Below, in pieces: positions 45,802-58,393 of a DNA stretch of 64,000 nucleotides. Positions within the stretch are counted from its first letter, which is position 1; the number at the start of each line of letters is the position of its first letter. The notes beneath the pieces were generated by a model. The model did no database searches. It was given only the letters and a program-made list of their open reading frames with translations, and was not told the DNA's origin. Made by a program: the position numbers and the translations under genes. This DNA is from Locusta migratoria. Its lineage: Eukaryota > Arthropoda > Insecta > Orthoptera > Acrididae. The stretch spans positions 313,727,270 through 313,791,269 of the forward strand of contig CM048744.1 of NCBI GenBank assembly GCA_026315105.1, given 5' to 3'.

Positions 45802-46985
45802 ATACATCTACAGTTGCATTCATACTCCGTGGCGGAGGGTATTCGTACCCCTACTAGTTACTTGCTTTCCTGTTCCACTCCCATATAGAACGAGGAAGAA
45901 ACGAATACTTGTATGCATCCGTACGATCCCTAATCTCTCTAATCTTATCCTTGTGGTCTTTACTCGAAAAGTAGGCTGGCGGCAGTAGAATCGTTCTGCA
46001 TTCCGCCTCAAATTCCAACCCTCTAAATTTCTTCAACAGTGTTTCTCGAATAGAACGTCGACTCCCCTCCAGCGACTCCCAGTTGAGTTCCCGAAGCATT
46101 TCGGCAACGCTCGTGCACTGCTCGAATCTACCAGTTACAAACCTCGCCGTCCGTCTCTGAATAGCCTCTATATCCTCCTTGAGACCAAACTGCTGGGGAT
46201 CCCAAACACTTGAGCAATACACGATACGGGGTCGTACAAGCGTTTTATACGCGGTCTCCTTTACAGGCGAATCACACTTCCCCAAATTTCTCCTAATAAA
46301 GCGAAACTGACCATTTGCCTTCTCCACGACTGTCCTTATATGCCCGTTCTATTTCATATCACTGTACAGCGTTGCGCCTAGGTATTTAATGACGCGAATA
46401 TGTCAAGCAGCACACTAATAATGATGTATTAGAGCATTAAGGGATTGTTTCTCCTACTCATCTGCATCACCTTATATTTTTCTACATTTAGCGCTAGTTT
46501 CCATTCCTCTCACCACCTAGAAATTCGGTCCAAGTCATTCTGCATCCTACCATCCTACTACAGTTATTAAATGACGACACCCCCTTGTACACCACAGCAT
46601 CATCAGCAAACAGCTGCAGATTGCAACTCACTCTGTCCGTCAGATAATTTACATAGATAGAAAATAATAGCGCTCCTATCACACTTCGCTGGAGCACACC
46701 TGACGATACTCTAGTCTTTGGTGAACACTCGCCATCAAGGACAATTACTTAAGTAATCTTCAAGCCACTCACATATTTGGGTACGTAGTACATAAGCTCC
46801 TACCTTAGTTAGCAGTCTGTAGTGCGGTACCGTGTTAAACGCCTTTCGAAAATCAAGAAATATGCAGGCTGCCCTTTGTCCTTCATCCATAGAGCGCAAA
46901 ATGTCATGAGAGAAAAGGGCGAGCTGGGTTTTGTACGATCGATTTTTCAGTTTATGAAGAGCTACGACGCTCTTTTTGGAAAGTC
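45802..46985 (-). mobile_element. CR1-like LINE, 3' half (VTGRF subfamily)
   Basis: The minus strand encodes 'NLQLFADDAVVY' (motif C, about 46610), 'QFRFIRRNLGK', 'ETAYKTLVRPRIVYCSSVWD', 'EAIQRRTARFVTGRFEQCTS', 'MLRELNWESLEGSRRSIRE', a C-terminal 'DRTDAYKYSFLPRSIWEWN' and a 3' tail ending near 45802 in a reverse (atctac) run. The C-terminal 157-codon stretch is open, so this copy is younger than the one at 2716. It is 5'-truncated near 46985. Confidence 0.82.
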
Positions 46986-47261
46986 ATCTTCATAATAAAA
47001 TAAAATAAAATCTATCTCAGCAGGTTTCGGTCCACCGAATATATGGTTGTGAAACCAGAACGCTACCACCCGAGCTACACCAACAGATGCTGTAACTCAT
47101 TAATTAATGGTACTTACATTTACTTGTAAAACTTCAAAGTCGATTTTCTTGACAATTTTTTAGAGTTGCGTCGAATGGCTTTGGCTGATTGTTATTTAAG
47201 TCCTGAACTTCACGTACCATAAATATAAAAAATCTAAAATACGATATCCATGTGGTCTCCT

Positions 47262-47905
47262 TGTTGAGATTATTTGCAGATGATGCTGTGAGATATCGCC
47301 CAGTGAAATCATCAGGAGACAAAACCAACTGCAGGATGACTTATCTGACATATAACATATGACAAGATGAATGAATCAATTATGAAGGCCATAAATTCAG
47401 CTAAACACCTAGGAATTGAAATTGGAAAGAACGTATCTTGTGGAGAAGACGAACAAAAGACTGCATTTACTGGCAGAACAATTAGAAAGATGCAACACGA
47501 CTGTAGAGACTTGCTACCTATGCTTATCCAGATAAGACTGGCGAAGAACGTAGGAAGAGTACAAAGAAGGGCAATTGTGTGTGTGTGCTTTTTTATTTTT
47601 ATTTATTTATTTTTTTTTTTTTTTACTATAGCAATACTGAGGGAAGAGTGTTACGAACATAATAGAGGAGTTGGAGTGGGAATCGTTTCAACAACGTGGT
47701 TTCTCGTTGCGACAAGATCGACTTACGAAATTTCTATCGCCGACTTTCTCTACCGAATGCGAAAATTTATTGTTGACTCCCACGTACATAGGTTGAAATG
47801 ATCAGCATAACAAACTAAGAGAGAAAAATAATAGCAAAGTTGTTCGATGAATCTCTGCGTGGCACATGATTGCAGAGTAACCACGTAGAGGTAGATGTAC
47901 ATTTC
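47262..47905 (+). mobile_element. CR1-like LINE fragment (LSRYRG-type relative)
   Basis: 'LRLFADDAVRY' (47271-47305), 'NSAKHLGIEIGK' (47398-47430), 'VGRVQRRAI' (47551-47577), a T-rich tract (47590-47625), then decayed C-terminal sequence and the family 3' tail ('gcacatgattgcagagt', (gtagatgt)). Palm-to-tail with internal deletion; inactive. Confidence 0.7.
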
Positions 47906-47981
47906 CTCTTTTTATGTAATTGTATTTCACACTTTCGACACTTATATCTCACTCGGTATTATACGTTTCCACACCGCTACG

Positions 47982-48181
47982 CCGTTCAGGAATGGCCCTG
48001 TGCTCTAAGACGCCTTTCTGCGGAGAGCGCGGCTGCTCCGCACCAGAGGTTACAGTCCTCTCTTGGGCATGGGTATATGTGTTGTGCTTAGCATAACTTA
48101 GTTTAAGATGTTTATAAATCTAGGGGCTGATGACTACTACAGTTTGGTCCCAAAACTTTACAAACATTTGATTTTGAACAT
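47982..48181 (+). mobile_element. SINE B-like variant
   Basis: Body 'taggggctgatgactactacagtttggtccc' and diverged head. Target duplication accgctacg at 47973-47981 and 48182-48190. It resembles the 17540 copy more than typical SINE B. Confidence 0.82.
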
Positions 48182-48272
48182 ACCGCTACGAAAAATACAA
48201 AATACAGAATTCATAGAAAACGTTTGAATGCTCAGTGTGTCTGCTGGGTAAAGGTAGAGAACTAACTTCAGT

Positions 48273-48274
<2 letters not shown>

Positions 48275-48302
<28 letters not shown>
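48275..48302 (+). repeat. (TG)n microsatellite
   Basis: About 14 TG units. Confidence 0.95.
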
Positions 48303-49332
<1,030 letters not shown>

Positions 49333-50099
49333 AGATAGTGACATAGATATATAGAGAGAAGTAAGTTCTCCCTGAGTAGATACACCGCAAAAAATTTGTA
49401 CTTAACATTCAGAATTTTTCTCTCAAACATGTTTTATGCATATAAAAAGGTATAATATTAGATGATAATAAAATGTATAAAGTTTGAAAAATAGTGCGTG
49501 TGAATAAAGAACGCCTCACAAGACTTCGGAAAAAATATGTACAAGACAAGCTGCACTAACACCCTTGGAAAAAATTGCAAATCATTATCTCTATAAGCAG
49601 AATCTTCTGGCTGCTTTGCAGATATTACGCTGTCAAATGCAATCCGACATTTAAAAATGCACTACTAAAATCAATATAGTTACATATGTTACAATTTTTA
49701 GCTTCCATCAGAAAAACAAATACGAGACTTATATAATATTTTTACAGAAATAAATCGAAATTCAAAGGATGGGTAAATAGAAAGATATATATCATTTTTT
49801 ACAGAAGATGGTGTATAAAATTGCAAATATAATACAGAATCAGTTGCAGAAAGTAGCGTGACATGGAACATTGCCAGAAGTGAAGTTGGCAAAGAGAATT
49901 TGGGAAAGAGCGGTACATTTGTAGAGAAACCATTTGTATCCTGATTATCAGGGACAGGTAAAATCCCAACTCCATTGTTAGCGAATAGGAAGATCTGGAG
50001 GCACTGAAGACATACAACGGCATTCTTCTTCATGTAACGCAGGTAAAAATCTCAAGGGGCTAACTCAGAAGTAAAGTCACAGTTTAAAATGTGGCATTG
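49333..50099. other. Unassigned AT-rich sequence
   Basis: Nothing recognised before the Gypsy gag-like end. Confidence 0.4.
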
Positions 50100-53000
50100 T
50101 GATGTGTCCAAATGAATCATTCCTTCACCATTGGCTTTTGAAAGCAAGCTGACGCATTTTTCAGTACCCACGACTCCAATGCCCTCGAGGGAGTGCAAAA
50201 CGTACCGCTTGCGATAAAATAGGCCATAAAGTGGAAGTTTGTCAGTCCTCAAAGATGTTGGTGGATGCTACTCACTTGGATCAGTCTGCCTCGGAAGAGA
50301 ATGTTGCAGCTGATTATTTCCTGGCCGATCCTGTCGTACAGGCGATTTTCCCTCCTTCTACGAAAACTCTATCTACCTGTATGTCAATCAATAAGTTGGA
50401 TCTCCAGTTTCCAATTGATACTGGTTCATCTGTGACCATCATTCATTGGGCATCAAATGTCAAAGTAGGCTCTCCACCCCTCCGCCTCTTCGACACTTCT
50501 CTTTGCAACTATAGTAATGACCTCATTCAGATACGTTCAGTTCTCGGCAGCCATCCACTACCATTCTACGACGCTGACAGCCCGGAGTCTCGTCATAAAC
50601 TCTCCCAGGGCCAACAATCTTCTCGGAATGGAGCTTTTCAACGTATTGGGCTAGGAAATTCGTGATTCTAGTCCATCAGTACGATGGGTCGCAGATGACC
50701 CCTATTTAAAGGAATTGTTGTCACAGTTCTCTGGCAGTTTCGAACAGCCTGGTACAAGCATTGTAGGTTTCGAGGCCAATATGGCTCTCCTTCAATCAGC
50801 CAAGCCTAAATTTCAAGGCACACAAAGTACCCTTTGCCCTCAGAGACGCACCTCAACAGGAGCAGAAAAGACTGCAAGATGAGAATATCCTTACACCGGT
50901 GCCTCAGAGCCAATGGGCATCACCAATCGCTCTTGTGGAGAAACCAAATGGGGCTATGCACATTTGCGGGGATCTTAAGCATTCAGTTAGTACCCATCTG
51001 TCATTGATGCATACCCCACTCCTACAGCTCATTACATTCGCTCTCGGCTGGCTGGAGGCTGCGAAACCAGATCTTCAGGACGCCTACCTTCAGATCCCTT
51101 TGCATGCCAACTCCCAGCAAGTCCTTGTGATCAATACGCCATTTGGATTATTTCAATATAATAGTTTGTTCTTTGGGATAGCCAGTGCGCCTGCCATTTT
51201 TCAGCGGTTTCTTGAAATCCTCACCTGTGTTGTCCCGGGCACGGGCAAGTATTTAGATGGTATCCTAGTGGCAGGCTAGGATGCCCAAGACCTACCTAAC
51301 AATCTGCGTTCCCTGTACACAGTACTCCCTCAGACCAACCTCAAGTGTAACAAAGACAAATGTTTCTTTTTTTGTGAATGAGGTGGAATACATTGGACGT
51401 GTGTTCAGTGCAGCAGGGATCAGGTCCATGCCCCAACATGTGATGGCAACTCAACAGCTTTCCCCTCCAACCAATACCACACTGTTAAAATGTGTCCTCA
51501 ATCAGCTGTGTTATTATCGTATATTCATTCCTCATGTGGCTGCCATTGCTGAACCGTTACACTGTTTGCTTTGCAAACAGGTGAAATGGCATTGGTCTGA
51601 TGAATGCAAAAAGGCCTATTAGGCGCTGAAACAGGCCCTCTTACACCCTAGGTGTCTGGCAGCATACGTACTTCTCTGACTCTGATCTTAGCGGCTGACA
51701 CTTCCGATTATGGTTTGAGAACAGTACTGTCCCAAGTATTGGATGCCATGGAACGTCCTATTGCGTTTGTGTCCCAGTCATTGTTAAGTGCATAAGGGAA
51801 CTATAGCTAAAGTTTTAGGAATATGTCTCTGTCCAGAAGTTCACTTTACTCACTGACTATAAGCCCTTGCTTCCAACCTTCAAGATCTCCACTTCCATTC
51901 CTACAAAAACCGCCTGTCGCCCACAGCGGTGGGCCTTATTCCTGTCCAATTAGTCCTGTGACATACAATGCTATTTCACTTGACACCATTTTCATTCTGA
52001 TATACTCTCTCGTTTACCCGTGGGACAGGATCGTGACAATGATGATGACCCGGATGTGTGTTTCCACCTAGACGATGTAGTAGAGGAAGCAGTGCCCAAC
52101 CTGCTCCTAGATGACAAGATCATCACCCAGTACTCTGGATCGAGCTGTTCTCTCTGCAAGGAGTCCTCCTCTTCCAGAGTAACAATGGATGGACCAGGGT
52201 CCTCATCCTCTCTTCCCTCCAGCAGTGCATCCTGACCCTTCTCCATGAGGGCCATTGGGGGCAGGGGGTGCTCACCAAGAGATTGGGTCACCACCATGTC
52301 TACTGGCGGGGAATGGACAAGGATATTACTAATATGGTCGGCTCGTGTCCTACATGTCAAAGAAAGCAAGCAGCCCATCCTCACAACGTTTTTCCTTGGC
52401 GTAAGGCGTTGACTCCATGCTCTCACCTACACTTGTACTTCGCTGAGCCCTTCTTAGGACACAGCTGGCTGATAGTGGTCAATGCAGGGACAGGATTCCC
52501 ATATGCCTCACAAGTGCATAGTACTTCCGCCAGACACACCATGCGAGCACTCGCCCACATCTTTGCAATAGAACTGTTACTAGAGACCTCTGTCATTAGA
52601 ATTGTACCCAAATTCTCTTCTGCAGAATTCACAAAATTCTGCTCAGACAATGGCACTGACCTGCTTGACACAGCTCTTCCACCCAGAATCGAATGGTTGT
52701 GCAGAACGGTTAATTCACATGTTGCTGCCACCACCATGGCAGGACCATAAGGCGGCCCCCGGACAGAGTAGGGGTCAGCTGGCCCGTCCTTCGGGTAAAC
52801 GGTCACACATCAACTTTCGCCAGACGGCAGCGCCGGCGCCAACAGAAGTCGCTGTGTACAGGGACACTGTGCCTCCGCAAGCCACGTGACAAGGAAGTAG
52901 GTCCAACAAGTATCATAGTGCGTCTGCTTAAATAGGACGTCGTCGCAGCTAAACGGCGGTCACCGCCGAGCCGTCTCTGGGATTCCTGCACTTCCGGACC

Positions 53001-53130
53001 GTCGTCAGCCCTCTGCCTTCTCGCCGTGACAAATTTGTGGCATTACAGATACAGGGGAAAGCTGATTGTTTCCATGTGAAAGGCGGGTTTTGTCAGGCTG
53101 TTGGGTTCCCCAGCCAGCCGACTAACAGTT
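50100..53130 (+). mobile_element. Decayed Gypsy-type LTR retrotransposon (gag end to integrase)
   Basis: In order: a degraded nucleocapsid knuckle 'CDKIGHKVEVC' (about 50205-50237); an aspartic protease with 'FPIDTGSSVTIIH' (50410-50450); reverse transcriptase from about 50880 with 'SQWASPIALVEKPNG', 'DLQDAYLQIPL', 'TPFGLFQYNSLFFG' and 'YLDG' where YxDD is expected (51250-51261); RNase H connection 'CYYRIFIPHVAAIAEPLH' to about 51620 and a poor RNase H to 51830; integrase from about 52230 with 'LGHHHVYWRGM' and 'VGSCPTCQRKQAAH' (HHCC zinc-binding type) and a degraded catalytic core to 52760. Frameshifts and stops separate all domains. A GC-rich 52800-53130 segment with 'gcttaaatag' could be a 3' LTR, but no matching 5' LTR was found. 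Confidence 0.8.
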
Positions 53131-53409
53131 TGGACCTAGTGAATGGAATACAGGTAGTTAGGATTTTCCTAATCTTCTAGGAAACCGGAAACAATGATCT
53201 TGGCTGAGCGAGGGCGGCTCTCCCAGATTGCAATTGAAATACAATATAGCCACACACATTATTCTAAAAATACATATAAAATCAAATGACCAAACGCGAA
53301 ATATAATTATATGAATGGATTCAGAAGACTTGTGAGAATCTAACGCCATAATTCCAATTTCAATATCTCCTACAGATAAAAAGCCAACAACCTTCAGTAC
53401 TATAATAAT

Positions 53410-53544
53410 TAAAAAAATGTATGTATAGCTTGTGGGACTCAACTACGGGGTTATCAGTCCCTAAACTTACAAACTACTGACGGACTAGCTAACACTAAGG
53501 ACGGCACAAATATCCATGCCCGAGGGGGATTCGAACCCCGGACC
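53410..53544 (-). mobile_element. SINE A, 5'-truncated at the B-box
   Basis: Starts within the B-box arm and keeps the body. Target duplication gtactataataat at 53397-53409 and 53545-53557 (exact, 13 bp). Confidence 0.92.
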
Positions 53545-53557
53545 GTACTATAATAAT

Positions 53558-55183
53558 AATATAAGACTTATATTTGCAAATATTGATACGTAGCGTTTAT
53601 CAGTAACAGTTTAAGAAGCAAATGGGCACCATTGCACCACGCTACCAGTCTTAAAAGACGTACCACGATATTTCCGTATTCTTTCAATAACTTTATTTTA
53701 CTCTCTTGTTCTGCTTTTCGTTGAGGTAGTAATATTCTTGTGTCAGAATATAGATTCCTCCACATAACATTTATATATGTATTTCATTATATTTAATATT
53801 ATTTTTAGTAACGTTCGTTTTATGTTGTAGACTTCCACTTAAATATTTCATGGCCGACTAAAAATAGTAGATGGGCAGCAGATAATTTATATATAAACAA
53901 TTACATGTATTTGTGGACAAGAACTAAATGTATTTACATAAAAGACCATGATAAATTAAATATTAATTTGTAACTATATTTCGACGACGGCAGTATATTT
54001 GAACAGTGAGGGGCCACGTTTAATAGCTACTTGAGCAAAGAGCTTCAGTCTCAACCGTTTTTAGTATTGTTAAATATATATTCCTTTGTTAAATGTAAAG
54101 AAGATTTGTAGGGAGGTGGTCAAAGCATTTAATTCTGTGATATTCAAATGTGTAATATTTTGGAAGGAATATTGTATTTTAAAGTTGAGGCGTTTGGATG
54201 CGCGGAATGATAACATTTTGTGAGCAGGTAGAGCACGCCTTAGAACGTTTGGGAAGGGACTCGTAACTAGGACGCGGTGGTGAAAGGTTGTGACGCTGGC
54301 CGGCCAGTAGCCGCGTTACGAACTTGTGGTTTGAAGAGATAGACATGTGTGCACTTAGAAAATTTACGGGACTGTGACTGAAGAACTTAGTCTCTGGTGA
54401 AAAGTGGTAAACTATGCACGGTAGTAGGGCTGTGGAACTGTGATAATTCAGCAATCGTGTACTCGTGTGGTAACAAACTGTGTTTCATAACAAATACTGT
54501 GGTTAATCGCGGATTAACTTGGAACTGCAATATTCGATGGACTTCACTATTTTACGAGTGATGATTTGTAACTTTTACTCTCAAGTGCGTGTGATACTTA
54601 TTGTGCCTCTCATGAACAATAGTTAGGGAAATATTCAATTATATGTATAAAGTAGGATGTATAAAGTAGGACCACCTCCGCATTTTCAAGTCCAAAAAGA
54701 GAAATAAACATGATTTATAAAGAACTACTTCGTGAGTGAATCACTTCTTTATCTTAGAATCCATTTTGTTGGTTATTCAGAGGTTTAATTTATGTTTGTT
54801 ACAATAAATTTTCACATCATCATATGCAGATTGATAGACTGACTAAACTACAGATTAATTATTGATCTTGTTTAAACAGATTGGGTAACTGTTTAGGGCA
54901 TAGAAGCTGACATACATAACTCACCCCTATGAACAGAGACAACGAGCCATAAACCTTTTACTATCCTGAGTTATGTATTGCCCAATTCTTATTGGTGAGT
55001 ACCGATGGGAAGGTCGCAAACTTTTCTATTTCATAGACGGTGATTTACCAACAGAAATAACTCTGTTACAGATACGATCTCCGATTTTGACAGAACTGTG
55101 TTTAGATACTTTTCCTCTGGTGAAGTCTAAGACTTAGTTTTCTTATTACCTGAGAGACATTTGATTGGCTTTGTGGTTTCACT
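53558..55183. other. Unassigned AT-rich sequence
   Basis: No gene or repeat family seen in 1.6 kb. Confidence 0.4.
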
Positions 55184-55196
55184 GAAATAAACTCAA

Positions 55197-55383
55197 ATGT
55201 TTGTAGAGATTATGGGACTTAACTACGGGGTCATCAGTTCCCAAACTTACAAACTACTTATGAACTAGCTAATACTAAGGACGGCACAAATATCCATGCC
55301 CGAGGGACGATTAGAACCCCCGACCGTAGTGGCCGAACAGACGGTGATTGGCACGCCGCAGTCTCTCGGCCACCGCGGCCGGC
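55197..55383 (-). mobile_element. SINE A
   Basis: Exact 13-bp target duplication gaaataaactcaa at 55184-55196 and 55384-55396. Several substitutions in the head. Confidence 0.92.
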
Positions 55384-55409
55384 GAAATAAACTCAACAGA
55401 AGTTTAAGT

Positions 55410-55410
<1 letters not shown>

Positions 55411-55445
<35 letters not shown>
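55411..55445 (+). repeat. Poly-T tract (35 nt)
   Basis: Uninterrupted T run soon after the SINE. Confidence 0.95.
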
Positions 55446-55447
<2 letters not shown>

Positions 55448-55757
55448 AATCCGTAGATACAACACGCCACTATTAAAGTTGACATGAAGGAATCAACTAG
55501 CAACCTACCACATACGATCTTAACGATCACAGACTGATAAACAAATTTATACATTTTTCTTTTCCATACTTGTTTACAATGGAAACTTGAGCATTAAAAA
55601 CAATATAAGAAATTGTAATACTGTAATGTAAACATCTATATCGCGTTTAAATATTACAATTTAAGAAACGTTTCACAGTAAAAATGTAATTTGCTGTGTT
55701 TGACAGATTGTTCATTACACAGCATACGTGACAAGATATGAATTTAACATCTCAACC

Positions 55758-56210
55758 ATGGAGGTAAGAATAAACGGAGGCGCTTTGACGCCACAGCTGT
55801 GAAGCCAAGGGTCGCCATCTTGATCCGACCAAAACACTGCTGTATTTACATTGTTTGCGTATGTTTGTCGCTCAATTATTTTATATGAGGATCGTCAGAT
55901 TCACATATCGTTAGTGCGTATGTTTGTCGCTCAATTATTTTATATGAGAATCGTCAGATTCACATATCGTTAGTGATTCGTAAACGCGAAATTTTTACGT
56001 TTTTAGAGATCTTATTTTAAACAAAAACTTGAAACAACCAGTTTGAGGACGTTACATGCATATATGATGGCATTAACGACTGTAAATACAGCCACAGCTA
56101 TAACACACTGTCAGTGTTTTGGTCGGAGTGTCATGGCGGCTATGGCTTCAAAGCGTAGGTTAGTACGGCTGTGATACATAGCGCCATCTCCCTTTATTCT
56201 TACCTCCATG
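55758..56210. mobile_element. MULE-like MITE with long terminal inverted repeats
   Basis: Ends atggaggtaagaataaa / tttattcttacctccatg, with inverted similarity continuing for over 100 bp (for example 'gaccaaaacactg' near 55837 against 'cagtgttttggtc' near 56115). The 9-bp direct repeat atctcaacc flanks it (55749-55757, 56211-56219), a length typical of Mutator-like elements. No transposase. A 58-bp direct duplication (period from 55858 to 55916) lies inside. Confidence 0.75.
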
Positions 56211-56219
56211 ATCTCAACC

Positions 56220-56536
56220 AATGGGATAACCAAAGACTCTGTATTTACGTGTTTTATTTTTGTTTAACATGTTTGGTAACCTAAGAAATAGCGTTTTTTG
56301 TCAACGCTAATCACCTTTTTTTATGATTCTATTTCGTCATTTTATTTTTATCTGTGGATACTGGAGGTTTTACGTTCAGACTCTTGCAATGCTTCCTGAA
56401 ACAGATCAGTAGAAAGCACCGTGGCTAAATACGAATAGGATCTCGAGTGCCGCCAGTTTCAGACCCTCTTATTCCTGAATTCAAGCTCGAGTCTGAGCCC
56501 TTTCTGCTAAGGATTTGATGCGGCCAGAGTGCGTAA
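56220..56536. other. Unassigned sequence before the tandem array
   Basis: Nothing recognised. Confidence 0.4.
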
Positions 56537-57912
56537 TGCTTACATGTATGTCTTCTGCCGAATATTCATCAGACGGTTGTCTGTAATACGCCGCGCTCTA
56601 AACTTGCCTGCGTCGCGGGCTTGAGGGGCTGAAGAGTAAGCTTCTGTGAGCGCTTCAGCGTGCCCTTGTTTCGTTAATTGTACTACTACAGTAAAGACAA
56701 AGATGAAGTTTTCTATGTACTCGACCAGCTACGTACAAACAGCCGTTGTCGCGAAAATTTGTGTCTGCCCTCGTGGTACTGCTAAACGGAGCTGCCTCCT
56801 GCGTAGTTATAACTGACACATTTGTTGAATTGTTCCAACATATAAAACACGTATTGAAATAAAAATCACAATTTTGTGTATGCTTACATGTAAGTCTTCT
56901 GCCGAGTATTCATCAGACGGTTGTCTGTATTACGCCGCGCTCTAAACTTGCCTGCGTCGCGGGCTTGAGGGGCTGAAGGGTAAGCTTCTGTGAGCGCTTC
57001 AGCGTGCCCTTGTTTCGTTAATTGTACTACCACAGTAAAGACAAAGATGAAGTTTTCTATGTCCTCGACCCGCTACGTACAAACAGCCGTTGTCGCGAAA
57101 ATTTGTGTCTGCCCTCGTGGTACTGCTAAACGGAGCTGCCTCCTGCGTAGTTATAACTGACACATTTGTTGAATTGTTCCAACATATAAAACACGTATTG
57201 AAATAAAAATCACAATTTTGTGTATGCTTACATGTAAGTCTTCTGCCGAGTATTCATCAGACGGTTGTCTGTATTACGCCGCGCTCTAAACTTGCCTGCG
57301 TCGCGGGCTTGAGGGGCTGAAGGGTAAGCTTCTGTGAGCGCTTCAGCGTGCCCTTGTTTCGTTAATTGTACTACCACAGTAAAGACAAATATGAAGTTTT
57401 CTATGTCCTCGACCAGCTACGTACAAACAGCCGTTGTCGCGAAAATTTGTGTCTGCCCTTGTGGTACTGCTAAACGGAGCTGCCTCCTGCGTAGTTATAA
57501 CTGACACATTTATTGAATTGTTCCAACATATAAAACACATATTGAAATAAAAATCACAATTTTGTGTATGCTTACATGTAAGTCTTCTGCCGAGTATTCA
57601 TCAGACGGTTGTCTGTATTACGCCGCGCTCTAAACTTGCCTGCGTCGCGGGCTTGAGGGGCTGAAGGGTAAGCTTCTGTGAGCGCTTCAGCGTGCCCTTG
57701 TTTCGTTAATTGTACTACCACAGTAAAGACAAAGATGAAGTTTTCTATGTACTCGACCAGCTACGTACAAACAGCCGTTGTCGCGAAAATTTGTGTCTGC
57801 CCTCGTGGTACTGCTAAACGGAGCTGCCTCCTACGTAGTTATAACTGACACATTTATTGAATTGTTCCAACATATAAAACACATATTGAAATAAAAATCA
57901 CAATTTTGTGTA
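56537..57912 (+). repeat. Tandem array, four copies of a 344-bp unit
   Basis: Units begin at 56537, 56881, 57225 and 57569 ('tgcttacatgta') and the array ends at 57912, so the period is exactly 344 in all four. Copies differ by few substitutions (for example gtac/gtcc at the 'ctatgtactcgacc' site). The first copy is the most diverged. Non-coding. Confidence 0.96.
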
Positions 57913-57969
57913 TGTTCCACAAGTTTACTATAATTCGTTAACCGGTTATCGTCTTATAGGGCCATCTTC

Positions 57970-58381
57970 AAATGTTTCAAATGTTTGTATAGCTTATGGG
58001 ACTTAACTACGGGGTCATCAGTCCCTATACTTACAAACTACGTACGAACTAGCTAACACTAAGGACGGCACAAATATCCATGCCCGAGGGGGGATACGAA
58101 CCCCCGACCGTAGTGCCGTGCAGACCGTGACTGCAGCGCCTCAGTCACCTCGGCCGCCGGCCGCGGTGGCCGAGGAGACTGAGGCGCTCCAGTCACGGTC
58201 TGCACGGCCACTACGGTCGGGGTTCGAATCCACCCTCGGGCATGGATATTTGTGCCGTCTTTAGTATAAGGTAGTTGATAAGTAGTTTGTAAGTTTAGGG
58301 ACTGATGACCCCGTAGTTAAGTCCCATAAGCTTAACAAACATTTGAACATTTTGAACATCACCTCGGCCACCGCGGCCGGC
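57970..58381 (-). mobile_element. SINE A (outer) interrupted by another SINE A
   Basis: Outer copy on the minus strand, with target duplication agggccatcttc at 57958-57969 and 58382-58393. It is split by the inner copy at 58156-58358. Confidence 0.93.
58156..58358 (+). mobile_element. SINE A (inner), opposite orientation
   Basis: Inserted in the head of the outer SINE with target duplication tcacctcggcc at 58145-58155 and 58359-58369. The two copies form a head-to-head inverted pair. Confidence 0.93.
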
Positions 58382-58393
58382 AGGGCCATCTTC

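Noticed and set aside
46985..47100. tRNA-like words 'gtagctcgggtggtagcg' (inverted) and a similar word near 33390
   Set aside because: Too short and lacking a complete cloverleaf; possibly SINE heads, but not enough to call.
52020..52426. Ser/Glu-rich frames in the integrase region
   Set aside because: Alternate frames of the decayed Gypsy pol region; no independent support.
56537..57912. CRISPR-like array
   Set aside because: Contiguous 344-bp units with no short repeat/spacer structure; a eukaryotic tandem repeat.
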